Assembly (NCBI GenBank): GCA_026386955.1
Contig: JAPLMQ010000099.1
Span: 1-38,491 of the forward strand
DNA length: 38,491 nt
Reading direction: 5' to 3'
From: Planctomycetota bacterium
GTDB lineage: Bacteria; Planctomycetota; Phycisphaerae; Phycisphaerales; Phycisphaeraceae
A program made the position numbers and the translations under genes. How positions within the stretch are numbered: position 1 is the stretch's first letter; each line of letters starts with the position of its first letter. The notes beneath the pieces are model-generated. The model saw only the letters and a program-made list of their open reading frames with translations. It was not told the DNA's origin and ran no database searches. Positions 8,283-16,985 of the stretch are shown here, piece by piece.

Positions 8283-8906
8283 TCATTGGGCGGCGGGCTT
8301 GGAGCGCCGGCCACCCTCCTTCACGGGCTTGGGCGTGCCGTCGGCCTTCGTGGTCTTGCGGTTTCCGGGGGTGCCGCTCCCGGTCTTCTCCAGCATCTTC
8401 ACGTCGAACCGCGCCTGCTGCTCGGGCGTGAGCACTTCGCGGACCTTGAGCATCGTCACCTTGAACTGCGGGGCGCTCGCCTCGAGCGTCTTGAGCTGCT
8501 GCCCGGCGGTGCGGGCGGAGGAGGTGTCCTTCGTGTCGCGGGCGGCTTTGGCCTTGTCGCGGAGCTGCGACAGCTCCGACTGGTTCTGCGCCGCCCAGGT
8601 CTTGCGGGCGTTCGCGTAGTCGCTCATCAGCGCGGCGATCTGCTTCTTCTGGTCGGCCGTGAGGTTCAGGTCGGCGGTCGCGTCCTCGATCAGCTTGGCG
8701 TCGTGGTCCTTCGTGCGGTCGAGCTTGGCCTCGCCCTTGTGGCGTCCGGCCTTGCCCTCGGCCGCTCCGGGGGCAGGGGCGGGGACCGCCGCGGGCTGGG
8801 TCGTCGCGCCGGCTTGCGCGAACGCGACATTGGCGCTCGCCATGGCGATGGCCGCAACCAGAACCATCGAGATGGCGGCGAGGCTTGGACGGGAGGTCGA
8901 TTTCAT
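8283..8906 (-). CDS. Secreted Spy/CpxP-like protein with LTxxQ motifs
   Basis: A 207-aa exported protein. A signal peptide runs to about residue 31 (cleavage after AFA), followed by a Pro/Ala linker and a charged helical region with two LTxxQ-type motifs: LTADQKKQI and LTPEQQARFD. Spacing and helicity recall the Spy/CpxP periplasmic chaperone family. The C-terminus is a Lys/Arg/Pro/Gly-rich tail. The start is the ATG at 8906, since GGAG sits 7 nt upstream; the TTG at 8918 overlaps this ribosome site and is rejected. It is followed by a good terminator and lies just downstream of the acyl-CoA ligase on the same strand. A role in envelope stress is inference from the family. Confidence 0.75.
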   Translation of the reverse strand: MKSTSRPSLAAISMVLVAAIAMASANVAFAQAGATTQPAAVPAPAPGAAEGKAGRHKGEAKLDRTKDHDAKLIEDATADLNLTADQKKQIAALMSDYANARKTWAAQNQSELSQLRDKAKAARDTKDTSSARTAGQQLKTLEASAPQFKVTMLKVREVLTPEQQARFDVKMLEKTGSGTPGNRKTTKADGTPKPVKEGGRRSKPAAQ

Positions 8907-9002
8907 GGATTGCTCCAAAATTGGACACCTTGGACCGGTGTGGACACGGCCAATTGCACGTTTAACGACGCGAAAAACAGGTTATTGCACAGACCCTGAT
9001 TT

Positions 9003-10568
9003 TTATTCCCGATTTTTTTCGACGGCCGCAAATTGTTTCACCAAGTCGGGTTTTGTCACCTTCCCCATGGCGTTGACCGGCAGGGCGGGCAGCACCAGCA
9101 GCCGGCTGGGAACCTTATAGACAGCCAGATGATTCTTGGCCCAGGCGCGAAGGGCGTTCAGGTCGAACGACTGCCCCTTGCGGAAGACGATAGCCGCCCC
9201 GACCCGCTCGCCCCATTCGGCGTCCTCCACGCCAACCACGGCGCATTGGTCGACCGCCTCGTGCGTCCGCAGCACTTCCTCGATTTCCAGCGCGGAGACC
9301 TTGTAGCCCCCGGTCTTGATGATGTCGACGGAGTTGCGACCCAGGATGCGATAGATGCCGCGCTCGCGGACCGCCACGTCGCCCGTGCGGAACCACCCGT
9401 CGATGAACGCGGCGGCGGAGGCCTCGGGCTTCCGCCAATAGTCGCGGAAGACGTTGGGCCCGCGGACCTGGATCTCGCCCGGCTCGCCGTCGGGCACGGG
9501 CATGTTCGAGCCGTCGACGAGGCGGACCTCGACGCGCGGCAGCGGAGAGCCGACGTGGCCCGGGACGCGTTCGCCGACGAGCGGGTTGGAGAGGGCCATG
9601 CCGATCTCGGTCATGCCGTAGCGCTCGAGGAGCGTGTGCCCGGAGATGGTGCGCCATTTTTCGAGGGTGGAGACGGGAAGCGCCGCCGAGCCCGAGACCA
9701 TGAGGCGCAGGCGGGCGCAGCCTTCGGTGAGCGTGCGGCGGCGGGACTCGTCGGCTGACTCCCACGCGGCGACGAGGCGGGCGTAGATCGTCGGCACGGC
9801 CATGAAGAGCGTCAGCTCGCCCGAGACCAGCCGGCCCCAGACCTTGGCCGCGTCGAAGCCCGGCGCCATCTCGCAGGTCGCCCCGGCCCACATCGCGCAG
9901 CAGAGCACGTTGATGATCCCGTGCACGTGGTGCAGCGGGAGGACGTGGAGGATGCGGTCGTCGGCTGTCCAGGCCCAGGCTTCGACGAGGGCTTCGATCT
10001 GGGCGGCGATCATGGCGTGCGTCGAGACGACGCCCTTGGGCTTGCTGGTGGTGCCGCTGGTGTAGACGAGCATCGCGGGGCGCGCGGGATCGACCCCCGG
10101 AAATGTGGACTGCGTCAAAGGGGCTGGCGAACCTGCCGCACCCGGCGAAGTTTTTGCCGACGCTTCTTGGGCGCTGAGGAATCGCAGCTTCCGCTTCTCC
10201 GCCAGCGGGCGCACGAGGGGCTCGAACTCGCTCCCGGCGATGACGGTCTCCGCGTCGGCGTCGGCGATCACGTAGTCGAGCTCGGCAGGCGGGTGCATCG
10301 TGCAGAGCGGGACGGCCACGCCGCCGGCCCGCCAGATGCCCCATTGGATGGCGACGTGGTCGAACGACGCGCCGACGAGGAAGGCCACGCGGGCCCCGTC
10401 GAGGTCGGCCCGGCCCGCGAGGAGGTTGATCGCGACGCGGGCGGAGGCGGCGAGGAGGTCGGCGTAGGTGTGCGAACCTGTGGCGTCGATGATGGCGACG
10501 CGCTGCGGGTGGAGGAACGCGCGGGCGATCAGGGGCGGGTGACCAAAGGTGGGGGAGTCGGAGGGCAT
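9003..10568 (-). CDS. AMP-dependent acyl-CoA ligase, malonyl-CoA synthetase-like
   Basis: Activates a carboxylic acid to its acyl-AMP and then acyl-CoA. The 521-aa protein has the superfamily core motifs: LVYTSGTTSKPKG near 167 (P-loop), RYGMTEIGMA, the hinge region GWFRTGDVAV and the C-terminal catalytic Lys in NAMGKVTKPDL. The HHVHGIINVL segment and overall pattern recall the MatB/ACSF3 malonyl- or methylmalonyl-CoA synthetases, but substrate cannot be proved from motifs. A stretch near 137-155 (SAKTSPGAAGSPAP) is low-complexity and likely a loop insertion. The Spy-like gene is downstream on the same strand but appears to be a separate unit. Confidence 0.88.
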   Translation of the reverse strand: MPSDSPTFGHPPLIARAFLHPQRVAIIDATGSHTYADLLAASARVAINLLAGRADLDGARVAFLVGASFDHVAIQWGIWRAGGVAVPLCTMHPPAELDYVIADADAETVIAGSEFEPLVRPLAEKRKLRFLSAQEASAKTSPGAAGSPAPLTQSTFPGVDPARPAMLVYTSGTTSKPKGVVSTHAMIAAQIEALVEAWAWTADDRILHVLPLHHVHGIINVLCCAMWAGATCEMAPGFDAAKVWGRLVSGELTLFMAVPTIYARLVAAWESADESRRRTLTEGCARLRLMVSGSAALPVSTLEKWRTISGHTLLERYGMTEIGMALSNPLVGERVPGHVGSPLPRVEVRLVDGSNMPVPDGEPGEIQVRGPNVFRDYWRKPEASAAAFIDGWFRTGDVAVRERGIYRILGRNSVDIIKTGGYKVSALEIEEVLRTHEAVDQCAVVGVEDAEWGERVGAAIVFRKGQSFDLNALRAWAKNHLAVYKVPSRLLVLPALPVNAMGKVTKPDLVKQFAAVEKNRE

Positions 10569-10601
10569 GAAGAAGTCTCGGCGTGCGTCGCGGGTTTCTG
10601 G

Positions 10602-10648
10602 CCCCCTCTCCCTCGCCCCCGGAAACGGGGAGTGGGCTGGGGTGAGGG
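10602..10648. repeat. Palindromic C-rich/G-rich repeat
   Basis: An imperfect palindrome: a C/T-rich left half (CCCCCTCTCCCTCGCCCCCG) and a G-rich right half around a GAAA loop. It resembles the dispersed bacterial repeat whose spurious translation contains PHPSPLPVSGGEGEG. I make this link from memory and have not run a search. Confidence 0.6.
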
Positions 10649-10747
10649 ACGATCGAACAGATTAACGCGGCGGCGAATGGATGCGATGCCGCGAGACCTC
10701 GTTCTTTCGAACGGCCCTCGTCCTCGCGACATTTGAGAAGACGAAGA

Positions 10748-10761
10748 CCGCCTGAAGGCGG
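10748..10761. repeat. Short palindrome CCGCCTGAAGGCGG
   Basis: A 5-bp GC stem around a 4-nt loop, followed by AACTAGGAG. It resembles small intergenic palindromes I recall from planctomycete genomes. It is far from both flanking stops, so a terminator role is unlikely. Confidence 0.4.
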
Positions 10762-10985
10762 AACTAGGAGCCAAGAGATCCCATCCTCGCCGCGCGGGCG
10801 CTTTTCGCGGCGGGCAGGCCAGGGCGAGCGCTCATCCCGATCCGCATGGAATGTATGCCTCTCGCTCACCCGTTCGATTTCCGCCCCCGCCCGCGTTATC
10901 CTCCATGCCCCTGCGGGCAACCGCACCCGACCACAATCCCCCGCGCCGTCGCGCCTCGCGCGGCCACACTCCAAGGATCTCCATC

Positions 10986-12002
10986 ATGAGCCAGAAGGAA
11001 CTCAAGCTCGGAGCCGTCGGCACCGGCGGCATCTGGGGCGCCCACGCCACCAACCTCGCCGCCATCGGCGGGAACAAGGTCGTCGCCGTCTGCGACGTCA
11101 GCGACGACAACCGCAAGAAGTGGTCGGAGAAGCTCGGCGCCAAGGGCTACAGCGACATCGAGGCGTTGTTCGCCGGCGAGCCGGAGCTCGACGGCGTCAT
11201 CGCCTGCACCCCGCCCACCGTCCGCCTGCAGGTGGTCGAGGCGGCGGCGAAGCGCGGCGTGCCCGTCCTCGTCGAGAAGCCGCCCGCCTTCAAGCTCGCC
11301 GACGCCGCCGCCATCAACCGCATCGTCGAGAAGACCGGCGCGAAGGTCGGCGTCGGGTTCATGTACCGCTACTTCGCCTCCGTCGCCCGCCTCAAGGAGC
11401 TCATCGGCGACCAGCCCATCAACATGGTCCAGAGCTCCTTCTTCTGCCCCGGCGCGACCGACTGGAAGCTCCCCGGCTGGTTCTACATCAAGGAGCGCTC
11501 CGGCGGCCACGTGCTCGACCAGGCGATCCACGTGATGGACCTGGTCCGCTACATCGCCGGCGACATCACCCAGGTCTACACCGTCGGCACCAACCTGATC
11601 GTCCCCAAGACCAAGGACTTCACCATTGAGGACTCCACCTCGACGACGATGAAGTTCGCCACCGGCGCCTCGGGCACGCACATCCACTCCTGGTCGCACT
11701 CGCAGTTCACCGGCTTCATCACGGTGGTCGGCAAGGAATACCGCCTGACGCTGGAGCTGGACAACAAGGTCTCGGGCTTCGTCAACAAGAACACCCAGGT
11801 CAACGAGACCTTCCCCGCGCAGCCGCAGGGCTGCTCGCACCACTACGAGGAGATGAAGACCTTCCTCGAGGCGCTGCGGAGCAAGGACTTCAGCAAGATC
11901 CGCAGCCCGTACGTCGACGCCTCGCGGAGCCTCGCGACGGTGCTGGCGATGAATGAGTCGATCGAAACCGGCAAGCCGGTCGAGGTGCCGCAGAAGGTCT
12001 GA
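10986..12002 (+). CDS. Gfo/Idh/MocA family oxidoreductase
   Basis: An NAD(P)-dependent sugar or polyol oxidoreductase. The N-terminal Rossmann fold shows GAVGTGGIWGAHATNL near residue 8 and VVAVCDVS near 31. The family motif VLVEKPPAFKLADA follows near residue 95, with Lys97 as the expected catalytic or cofactor-contact residue (the EKP motif). GGHVLDQAIHVMDLVRY near 175 contains the conserved DxxxH of the active site. The 338-aa length is typical. AAGGA lies 8 nt upstream of the ATG at 10986; earlier in-frame ATGs lack this. It is followed after 74 nt by the DUF4838 gene on the same strand, suggesting they act together on an imported sugar. The substrate is unknown. Confidence 0.9.
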   Translation: MSQKELKLGAVGTGGIWGAHATNLAAIGGNKVVAVCDVSDDNRKKWSEKLGAKGYSDIEALFAGEPELDGVIACTPPTVRLQVVEAAAKRGVPVLVEKPPAFKLADAAAINRIVEKTGAKVGVGFMYRYFASVARLKELIGDQPINMVQSSFFCPGATDWKLPGWFYIKERSGGHVLDQAIHVMDLVRYIAGDITQVYTVGTNLIVPKTKDFTIEDSTSTTMKFATGASGTHIHSWSHSQFTGFITVVGKEYRLTLELDNKVSGFVNKNTQVNETFPAQPQGCSHHYEEMKTFLEALRSKDFSKIRSPYVDASRSLATVLAMNESIETGKPVEVPQKV

Positions 12003-12076
12003 GCCCCGGAACCCCGGAGGCCAGCCCCAAGCGTTCCCCGCCGATCGGCGCGCCGCCTGAAAAGGAGCGTGCAGCC

Positions 12077-14698
12077 GTGCGTGATCAAACCCGGTCGCCC
12101 CTCGCGGCGTGTCGGTGGCTGTGTTGCGCCTTGGCGGTGCTGATGGCCGCGGGGGCGGCGCGGGCCCAGACCGCGCCCGGCTCGAAGCCGGCGGGCGATC
12201 CGCCGGGCGACAAGGAGGCGAGGCCGCGGGCGGTCCTGTATGACGCCGGCACGACGCGCAAGGTCGAGCCGATGCCGATCTACGCCGGGCCCGACGCGGG
12301 CGCGAAGGCGGTCGCGGCGCAGCTCGCGAATTACCTCAAGGCGATGACCGGGGCGGAGTTCAAGGCCCAGCCCGCCTTCGACCCCGCCGCCAAGGCCACG
12401 ACGCAGCCGACGACCGCGACGGCCCTTCCGGCCCGGGGCCTCTTCGTCGGCGTCGACCCCTTGCTCGCCAAGTCGCTCGAGCCCGACGCCTTCCGCATCC
12501 GCGTCGTCGGGCAGCGCGTCGACATCGCGGGCGGGAGCGCCCAGGGCCTGCTCTACGGCGTCTATGCGATGCTCGAGCAGCTCGGCTGCCGGTGGTGGTC
12601 GCAGAACGAGGAGGACGTGCCCAAGACGGCGGTGATCGCGCTGCCCGAAGGGGACCGGATCGTCCGCCCGGTCTTCGCCGTGCACGACATCTGGAACCGC
12701 GAGGCCCAGAGCAACAAGGGCAACTTCGCCGCGAAGCTCCGCTCGACCAGCGAGGAGACGATCGTCGGCGGGCACTCGCTCTACCCCTTGCTCACGCCCT
12801 ACGCCGAGAAGCACGGCGAGATCTACCCGATGGACAAGGACGGGCAGCGCAAGGCCAACAAGCTGCACTTCTGCTACCTCGCCCCGGGCATCGTCGACGC
12901 GCTGGTCGACGCGATCGACAAGGAGGTCGTCGCCCACAACGGGCAGGTCAAGGGCGTGATCTACTTCGCGGGCATGGGCGATTGGTACGGCGGGATGTGC
13001 CTCTGCGACGACTGCAAGAAAGTGTATGAAGAGGAGACGTGGACCGACCCCGAGGGGCGCAAGAAGGCAGGCTACACCGCGACGCTGCTGCGCATGATCA
13101 ACGCCGCCGCGGAGAAGCTCGAAAAGAACCACCCGGGCATCCGCGTGGGCACCTTTGCCTACATGAGCCTCGAGGCCCCGCCCGCGAAGACGCGCCCGCG
13201 CGAGAACGTGGTCATCCGCGTTCCGCGCCTGCGCCATTGCACGGTGCACCCGGCAGACACCTGCGAGAAGAACGCCTCCTTCGCGCGGAACCTGGAGCGC
13301 TGGTGCGAGATCGCCCCGGGGCGGACCTACGTCTGGGAATACGGCGCGAGCTTCAAGAACTTCGTCTACCCCTTCCCCTGCCTCAATTCGATGACGCAGA
13401 ACCTGCGCTACTACGCCCGGCTGGGCGTGCATGGCGTGCAGATCCAGGGCAACTACTCCTCGATGGGCGGCGACCTGGCGGCGCTGAAGAATTACGTGTG
13501 GAGCAAGGTCTTCGCCGACCCGAAGGTCGACGCCGGCGCCGTGCTGACGTCGTTCTGCCAGGGCTACTACGGCCCCGCGGCGGCGGAGATGCAGAAGTAC
13601 GTCGAGGTGCTGGAGAAGTCGGTGGTCGAGCCGACGGCGGTGCACGCCGACGAGTTCGCCGACCCGGGCTACCTCTCCGCGCAGGTGAGGCAGGACCTGG
13701 CCCAGTGGCGCGACGCGGCCCTGGTGAAGGCGGGGGAGAACGCGACCTTCGCCCGGCGGGTGCGCGAGTCGACCGTCGGCGTCGAGGCGCTGAAGCTCTG
13801 GCACGCCGGGCCGCTGGAGGAGCGCGACGGCCGATTGATCCGCACCGACATCGGCAGCGACACGCTCTCGCGGGCCGAGACGATGCTGGCCGACCTGCGC
13901 GACGCCAGCCCCACGGAGTTCAGCAGCGGGCGGGCGGCTCGGATGAGCCTGCTCCCGCTGCACGGCGGGCCGGTGGTGAAGCTCGCGCGCGGGCCGCTGG
14001 CGGTGAAGGTCGCCCCGGTGCTCAACGGGCAGATCCGCCAGATCACCTTCATGGGGAAGGACCTGCTCCACCTCGAGGCCAACGCCCGCGCGAAGGGCTA
14101 CCCGCTCCTGGGCGGGAGCCTCGTCAACGCCGGGACGCGCTACCTCAGGCTCAAGGGCGAGCCCGCGGCGACGGGTCCGGCCACCGACACGGCCGGCGAC
14201 AAGGCAGTCGAGATGTTCGGCGACGGCGGCGTCGGTGCGTGGAGCAGCGCGACCAAGTTCATCGCGACCCAGAAGCTCGACCTGCCCGAGAACGGGACGA
14301 TCCGGCTCATCGAGACCATCAAGCCGGTGGTGAAGTCGGAGGACAAGCACGGCGGGGGGATCACAACGGTCTACGCCGTGGGGAAGAAGATCGCGAAGCT
14401 CGTCGTCGAGTCGCAGGGGCAGGACGACCGCTGGACGAAGGTCGCGCTCCCGGCCGAGAAGGGCGAGGTCGAACTGCCCGGCATCCGCGGGCTGCGCATC
14501 ACGCTGCCGGGTCAGGCCTGCGTCGTCTCCGACCAGCTCGGCGTTTGGGGCAATGGCGGGAAGATCACGCTCGACCCCGCGGCCGGCACGCTCACCACCA
14601 CGCTCTCGATCCTGCCGGTCGAAGGCGAGATCGGCAAGGAAGTGAAGCTGTTCGAGCGGAAGCTGAAGGTCTGGCCGGTCGAGGCGGAGACGAATTGA
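12077..14698 (+). CDS. Secreted DUF4838 protein (alpha-glucuronidase-like)
   Basis: An 873-aa exported protein of unknown biochemistry. A signal peptide ends around ARAQ (residue 31). Residues about 55-190 resemble the non-catalytic N-terminal domain of GH67 alpha-glucuronidases, with GGSAQGLLYGVYAMLEQLG near 155. The central part matches DUF4838: MCLCDDCKKVYEEE near residue 312, PRLRHCTVHP, and the GVHGVQIQGNYSSMGGDL segment near 450. The C-terminal 270 residues are predicted beta-rich. Such proteins are abundant in planctomycetes and Bacteroidetes that degrade polysaccharides, so a glycosidase-like role is plausible. The GTG start has AAAGGAG 9 nt upstream. It probably forms an operon with the oxidoreductase before it. 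Confidence 0.82.
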   Translation: MRDQTRSPLAACRWLCCALAVLMAAGAARAQTAPGSKPAGDPPGDKEARPRAVLYDAGTTRKVEPMPIYAGPDAGAKAVAAQLANYLKAMTGAEFKAQPAFDPAAKATTQPTTATALPARGLFVGVDPLLAKSLEPDAFRIRVVGQRVDIAGGSAQGLLYGVYAMLEQLGCRWWSQNEEDVPKTAVIALPEGDRIVRPVFAVHDIWNREAQSNKGNFAAKLRSTSEETIVGGHSLYPLLTPYAEKHGEIYPMDKDGQRKANKLHFCYLAPGIVDALVDAIDKEVVAHNGQVKGVIYFAGMGDWYGGMCLCDDCKKVYEEETWTDPEGRKKAGYTATLLRMINAAAEKLEKNHPGIRVGTFAYMSLEAPPAKTRPRENVVIRVPRLRHCTVHPADTCEKNASFARNLERWCEIAPGRTYVWEYGASFKNFVYPFPCLNSMTQNLRYYARLGVHGVQIQGNYSSMGGDLAALKNYVWSKVFADPKVDAGAVLTSFCQGYYGPAAAEMQKYVEVLEKSVVEPTAVHADEFADPGYLSAQVRQDLAQWRDAALVKAGENATFARRVRESTVGVEALKLWHAGPLEERDGRLIRTDIGSDTLSRAETMLADLRDASPTEFSSGRAARMSLLPLHGGPVVKLARGPLAVKVAPVLNGQIRQITFMGKDLLHLEANARAKGYPLLGGSLVNAGTRYLRLKGEPAATGPATDTAGDKAVEMFGDGGVGAWSSATKFIATQKLDLPENGTIRLIETIKPVVKSEDKHGGGITTVYAVGKKIAKLVVESQGQDDRWTKVALPAEKGEVELPGIRGLRITLPGQACVVSDQLGVWGNGGKITLDPAAGTLTTTLSILPVEGEIGKEVKLFERKLKVWPVEAETN

Positions 14699-14725
14699 TC
14701 GGCGCGGACTTGATCAACACGCCTG

Positions 14726-15736
14726 TCACCTCCCCAGATACCGATCCCGCCCCTGCACCAGCGCCGCGATCTTCCGGTCGGCCACCGAGCGGTGCAGCAT
14801 CCAGAAGCCGCAGTCGGGGTGGACCCACTTCACCCGTCCCGCGCCGAGCGTCGCGTGGGCCCGCTCGATCTGCCGCGCGATCTGGTCGGGCGACTCCACC
14901 TGGTTGGCCTTGATGTCGATCACGCCCAGGCCCAGGCCGATGCGCGGGTCGACGTCGCGCAGGGCGTCGAGGTCCTCGGCGGGGCGGTGGGCCAGCTCGA
15001 GCACGAGGTGGTCGACGCGCAGGGCGTTGAGGAAATTGGTGAGCTGCCTCCACGTGCCTTTCTGGATCGTCTGCCCGCCGTAGTTCCCGAAGCAGAGGTG
15101 GACGGCTTTCTCGCCCGCGACGCGGTCGAGCACGACGTTGATGGCCTTGGCCGCGAGGGGACCGTCGGCGGGGTTGCCCGGGATGTTGGCCTCGTCGACC
15201 TGCACGCAGGCGCAGGGCAGGCCGGCCACCTGCTCCGCGAGCGTCTCGGCGATCGCCATGGTGAGCTTCTCGAAGTCGCGGTAGTGGTTGTCGAGCAGCG
15301 TGCGGGCGAGCATGTAGGGGCTGGTGACGGTGAACTTGAACGGCCCGCCGGCGACGTTCGCCGCCCGTTGGCAGTCGGCCCGGAGGTTGAGACCGCCCTC
15401 GCCGAGCGGCCCCTCGACCACGGCCGCGGGCTTGGCCCGGAAGCCCATCGTCGCCTTCTTCGCGAAGGCCTCGGAGTCCTTCCGCCCGACCTGGCTGCGC
15501 ACGCCCGCCATGGGGCGGACAAAGTATTCGATCATCCCGTTGGTGTCGGGATGGTTGACGTCGAAGCGGTAGAGCTCGCCATCGGTGGGCAGGTCGATGC
15601 CCGCCTGGCGCTGGATGTCGAAGACCACACGGGTGGCGTCGACCAGCGCGGCCTCGCTGGGGAGCGCGGCCAGCCAGGTCGGCACGGGGTATGAGCCGAC
15701 GGTCGTGGTGCGGATGGAAGGCGCATCGGTGGGCAT
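14726..15736 (-). CDS. Cobalamin-independent methionine synthase catalytic-domain protein (MetE-like)
   Basis: A 336-aa protein equivalent to the C-terminal catalytic barrel of MetE; the N-terminal half of classical MetE is absent. Zinc ligands are recognisable: His and Cys in VHLCFGNYGG, Glu in LVLELAHRP and Cys in WVHPDCGFWML. The start TTTVGSYPVPTWL and the VQVDEANI segment are also typical. It should transfer a methyl group to a thiol such as homocysteine; short forms often use a donor other than polyglutamyl folate, so the donor is open. GGAG lies 7 nt before the ATG. It diverges from moaE and coexists with a full metH at 27-30.5 kb. Confidence 0.85.
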   Translation of the reverse strand: MPTDAPSIRTTTVGSYPVPTWLAALPSEAALVDATRVVFDIQRQAGIDLPTDGELYRFDVNHPDTNGMIEYFVRPMAGVRSQVGRKDSEAFAKKATMGFRAKPAAVVEGPLGEGGLNLRADCQRAANVAGGPFKFTVTSPYMLARTLLDNHYRDFEKLTMAIAETLAEQVAGLPCACVQVDEANIPGNPADGPLAAKAINVVLDRVAGEKAVHLCFGNYGGQTIQKGTWRQLTNFLNALRVDHLVLELAHRPAEDLDALRDVDPRIGLGLGVIDIKANQVESPDQIARQIERAHATLGAGRVKWVHPDCGFWMLHRSVADRKIAALVQGRDRYLGR

Positions 15737-15778
15737 GACAGCGCTCCGGGAGGTTGGGGACGGACGACGTGGCGACGA

Positions 15779-15801
15779 CCCGCCCGGCTTCGTCGGGCGG
15801 G
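15779..15801. promoter_or_regulatory. GC-rich stem-loop between the divergent metE-like gene and moaE
   Basis: CCCGCCCG and CGGGCGGG pair perfectly around a 7-nt loop. The dyad spans the -35 region expected for moaE and lies in the presumed leader of the MetE-like gene. It could be an operator shared by the two promoters or an RNA hairpin; nothing decides between these. Confidence 0.4.
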
Positions 15802-15812
15802 CGCGGACATCC

Positions 15813-15818
15813 TACAAT
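15813..15818 (+). promoter_or_regulatory. Candidate -10 box of moaE
   Basis: TACAAT, ending 7 nt before the ATG at 15826. This spacing places transcription initiation on or next to the start codon, so the mRNA may be leaderless. The -35 region is weak (TTCGTC with an 18-nt spacer). Confidence 0.5.
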
Positions 15819-15825
15819 GCCGCTC

Positions 15826-16353
15826 ATGACGCGCCGCACCGACCATGCCGCCACAAACGCCGCCGTGAACGCCGCCGCCTCCGCCGGGGCCGCCATCGAC
15901 GTTGCGCTCTGCCAAGGCCCCGCCGCCATCGCCGCGCTCGATTGGCCCGGCGGCTGCGGCGCGGAGAACGTCTTCGTCGGCCGGACCCGCCGCGAGCGCC
16001 ACGCCGAGTTCGGCGAGCTCATCCGCCTCGAATACGAGTGCTACGGCCCGATGGCGCTCAAGCTGCTCGACGCGATGGCCCGCGACGCCGCCACGCGCTT
16101 CGGCTGCCGCGCCGTCCGCATCGTCCACGCCCAGGGGCGCGTCGAGCCCGGGCAGGCGAGCGTGGTCATCCAGGTCGCCACGCCCCACCGCGGCGAGGCC
16201 TTCGCCGCCTGCCGCCACCTCATCGACCGCATCAAGCACGAGCTGCCGATCTGGAAGCGCGAGGTCTGGGAGCGAGGCGAGACCTTCGTCGAAGGCTGCT
16301 GCGCCCATTCGCACGACGAGAAACCCGCGGCCGACCCAGGAGCCCGCCCTTGA
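15826..16353 (+). CDS. moaE: Molybdopterin synthase catalytic subunit MoaE
   Basis: The large subunit of molybdopterin synthase, which adds the dithiolene sulfurs to precursor Z using thiocarboxylated MoaD. Family motifs are GAENVFVGRTRRERH (substrate loop), LEYECYGPMALKLL, RIVHAQGRVEPGQASVVI and the catalytic PIWKREVW with its Lys. The 175-aa length exceeds typical MoaE by an N-terminal Ala-rich stretch and a His/Cys-containing C-terminal tail (CCAHSHDEK). No Shine-Dalgarno precedes either ATG (15817 or 15826); I chose 15826 because the TACAAT box fits initiation there. Its stop overlaps the start of the next gene. No moaD is seen nearby. Confidence 0.88.
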   Translation: MTRRTDHAATNAAVNAAASAGAAIDVALCQGPAAIAALDWPGGCGAENVFVGRTRRERHAEFGELIRLEYECYGPMALKLLDAMARDAATRFGCRAVRIVHAQGRVEPGQASVVIQVATPHRGEAFAACRHLIDRIKHELPIWKREVWERGETFVEGCCAHSHDEKPAADPGARP

Positions 16354-16931
16354 AGGCAAGCTATCTGTTCCGTGTCGTCCAAGGGTTCTATTGGCTGGGG
16401 CTGGGCGCGTGGTTCGGCGGGCTGGTGATGCTCGCGATCACCGCGGCGATCACCTTCCGCACCGTGCGCGAGTACCAGCCGACGATCGAGAACTGGCCGC
16501 AGTACCAGCCCGCGATGGCCGAGCACGACGCCCCGATCCTCGCGGGCGGGATCGTCGGCAACGTCCTGCACGGGCTCGCGGCGATGCAGATCGTCTGCGC
16601 CGCGTTCGTCGGCGGGTGCGTCGTGCTGCAGTGCACCGTCTTCAAGAAGCAGCTCGTCGGCGGGCCGACGGGGCGGGCGAACCTCCTGCGGGTGGCGCTG
16701 GTCGTGCTGCCCGTGGGCGTGCTCGCGGCCGACCAGTTGGTCATCTCGCCGCGGATCTGGACCCAGCGCGAGGCGATGTACGATTCCGACCAGCCCGAGG
16801 CCGTGCGCACGGAGGCCCACGCGGAGTTCGACCGCCTGCACAAGCTCGACGAGCGCGTGGTCGGCGTGTCGGTCTGGCTGCTCGCGGGGGCGGTCTTCGC
16901 CTCGACGTTCGCGTTCAAGACCGAGCCGTGA
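16350..16931 (+). CDS. Four-helix membrane protein, DUF4149-like
   Basis: A 193-aa integral membrane protein with hydrophobic segments at about residues 10-32, 66-90, 105-125 and 170-188. The pattern WFGGLVMLAI at the start, VISPRIW and the late FDRLHKLDERVVG segment recall the DUF4149/TMEM205-like family, but this is a motif-level judgement. The start is TTG at 16350, whose last two bases are the first two of the moaE stop TGA, with AGGAG 7 nt upstream; this indicates translational coupling to moaE. Whether the coupling reflects function in molybdenum metabolism is unknown. Confidence 0.72.
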   Translation: MKASYLFRVVQGFYWLGLGAWFGGLVMLAITAAITFRTVREYQPTIENWPQYQPAMAEHDAPILAGGIVGNVLHGLAAMQIVCAAFVGGCVVLQCTVFKKQLVGGPTGRANLLRVALVVLPVGVLAADQLVISPRIWTQREAMYDSDQPEAVRTEAHAEFDRLHKLDERVVGVSVWLLAGAVFASTFAFKTEP

Positions 16932-16985
16932 ATTTGCTGTGATTTCGCCGTGACCGCGTGTTGATCGTTCGCTCGGAACCGCCGC

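Larger units (their letters stand above)
10569..10985. other. Repeat-containing intergenic region between divergent genes
   Basis: This 417-nt gap separates the acyl-CoA ligase from the oxidoreductase. It contains a palindromic repeat at 10602-10648 and a short palindrome at 10748-10761 (listed separately), and it must hold both divergent promoters. AAGGA at 10973-10977 is the ribosome site of the downstream gene. I found no convincing additional gene. Confidence 0.6.
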
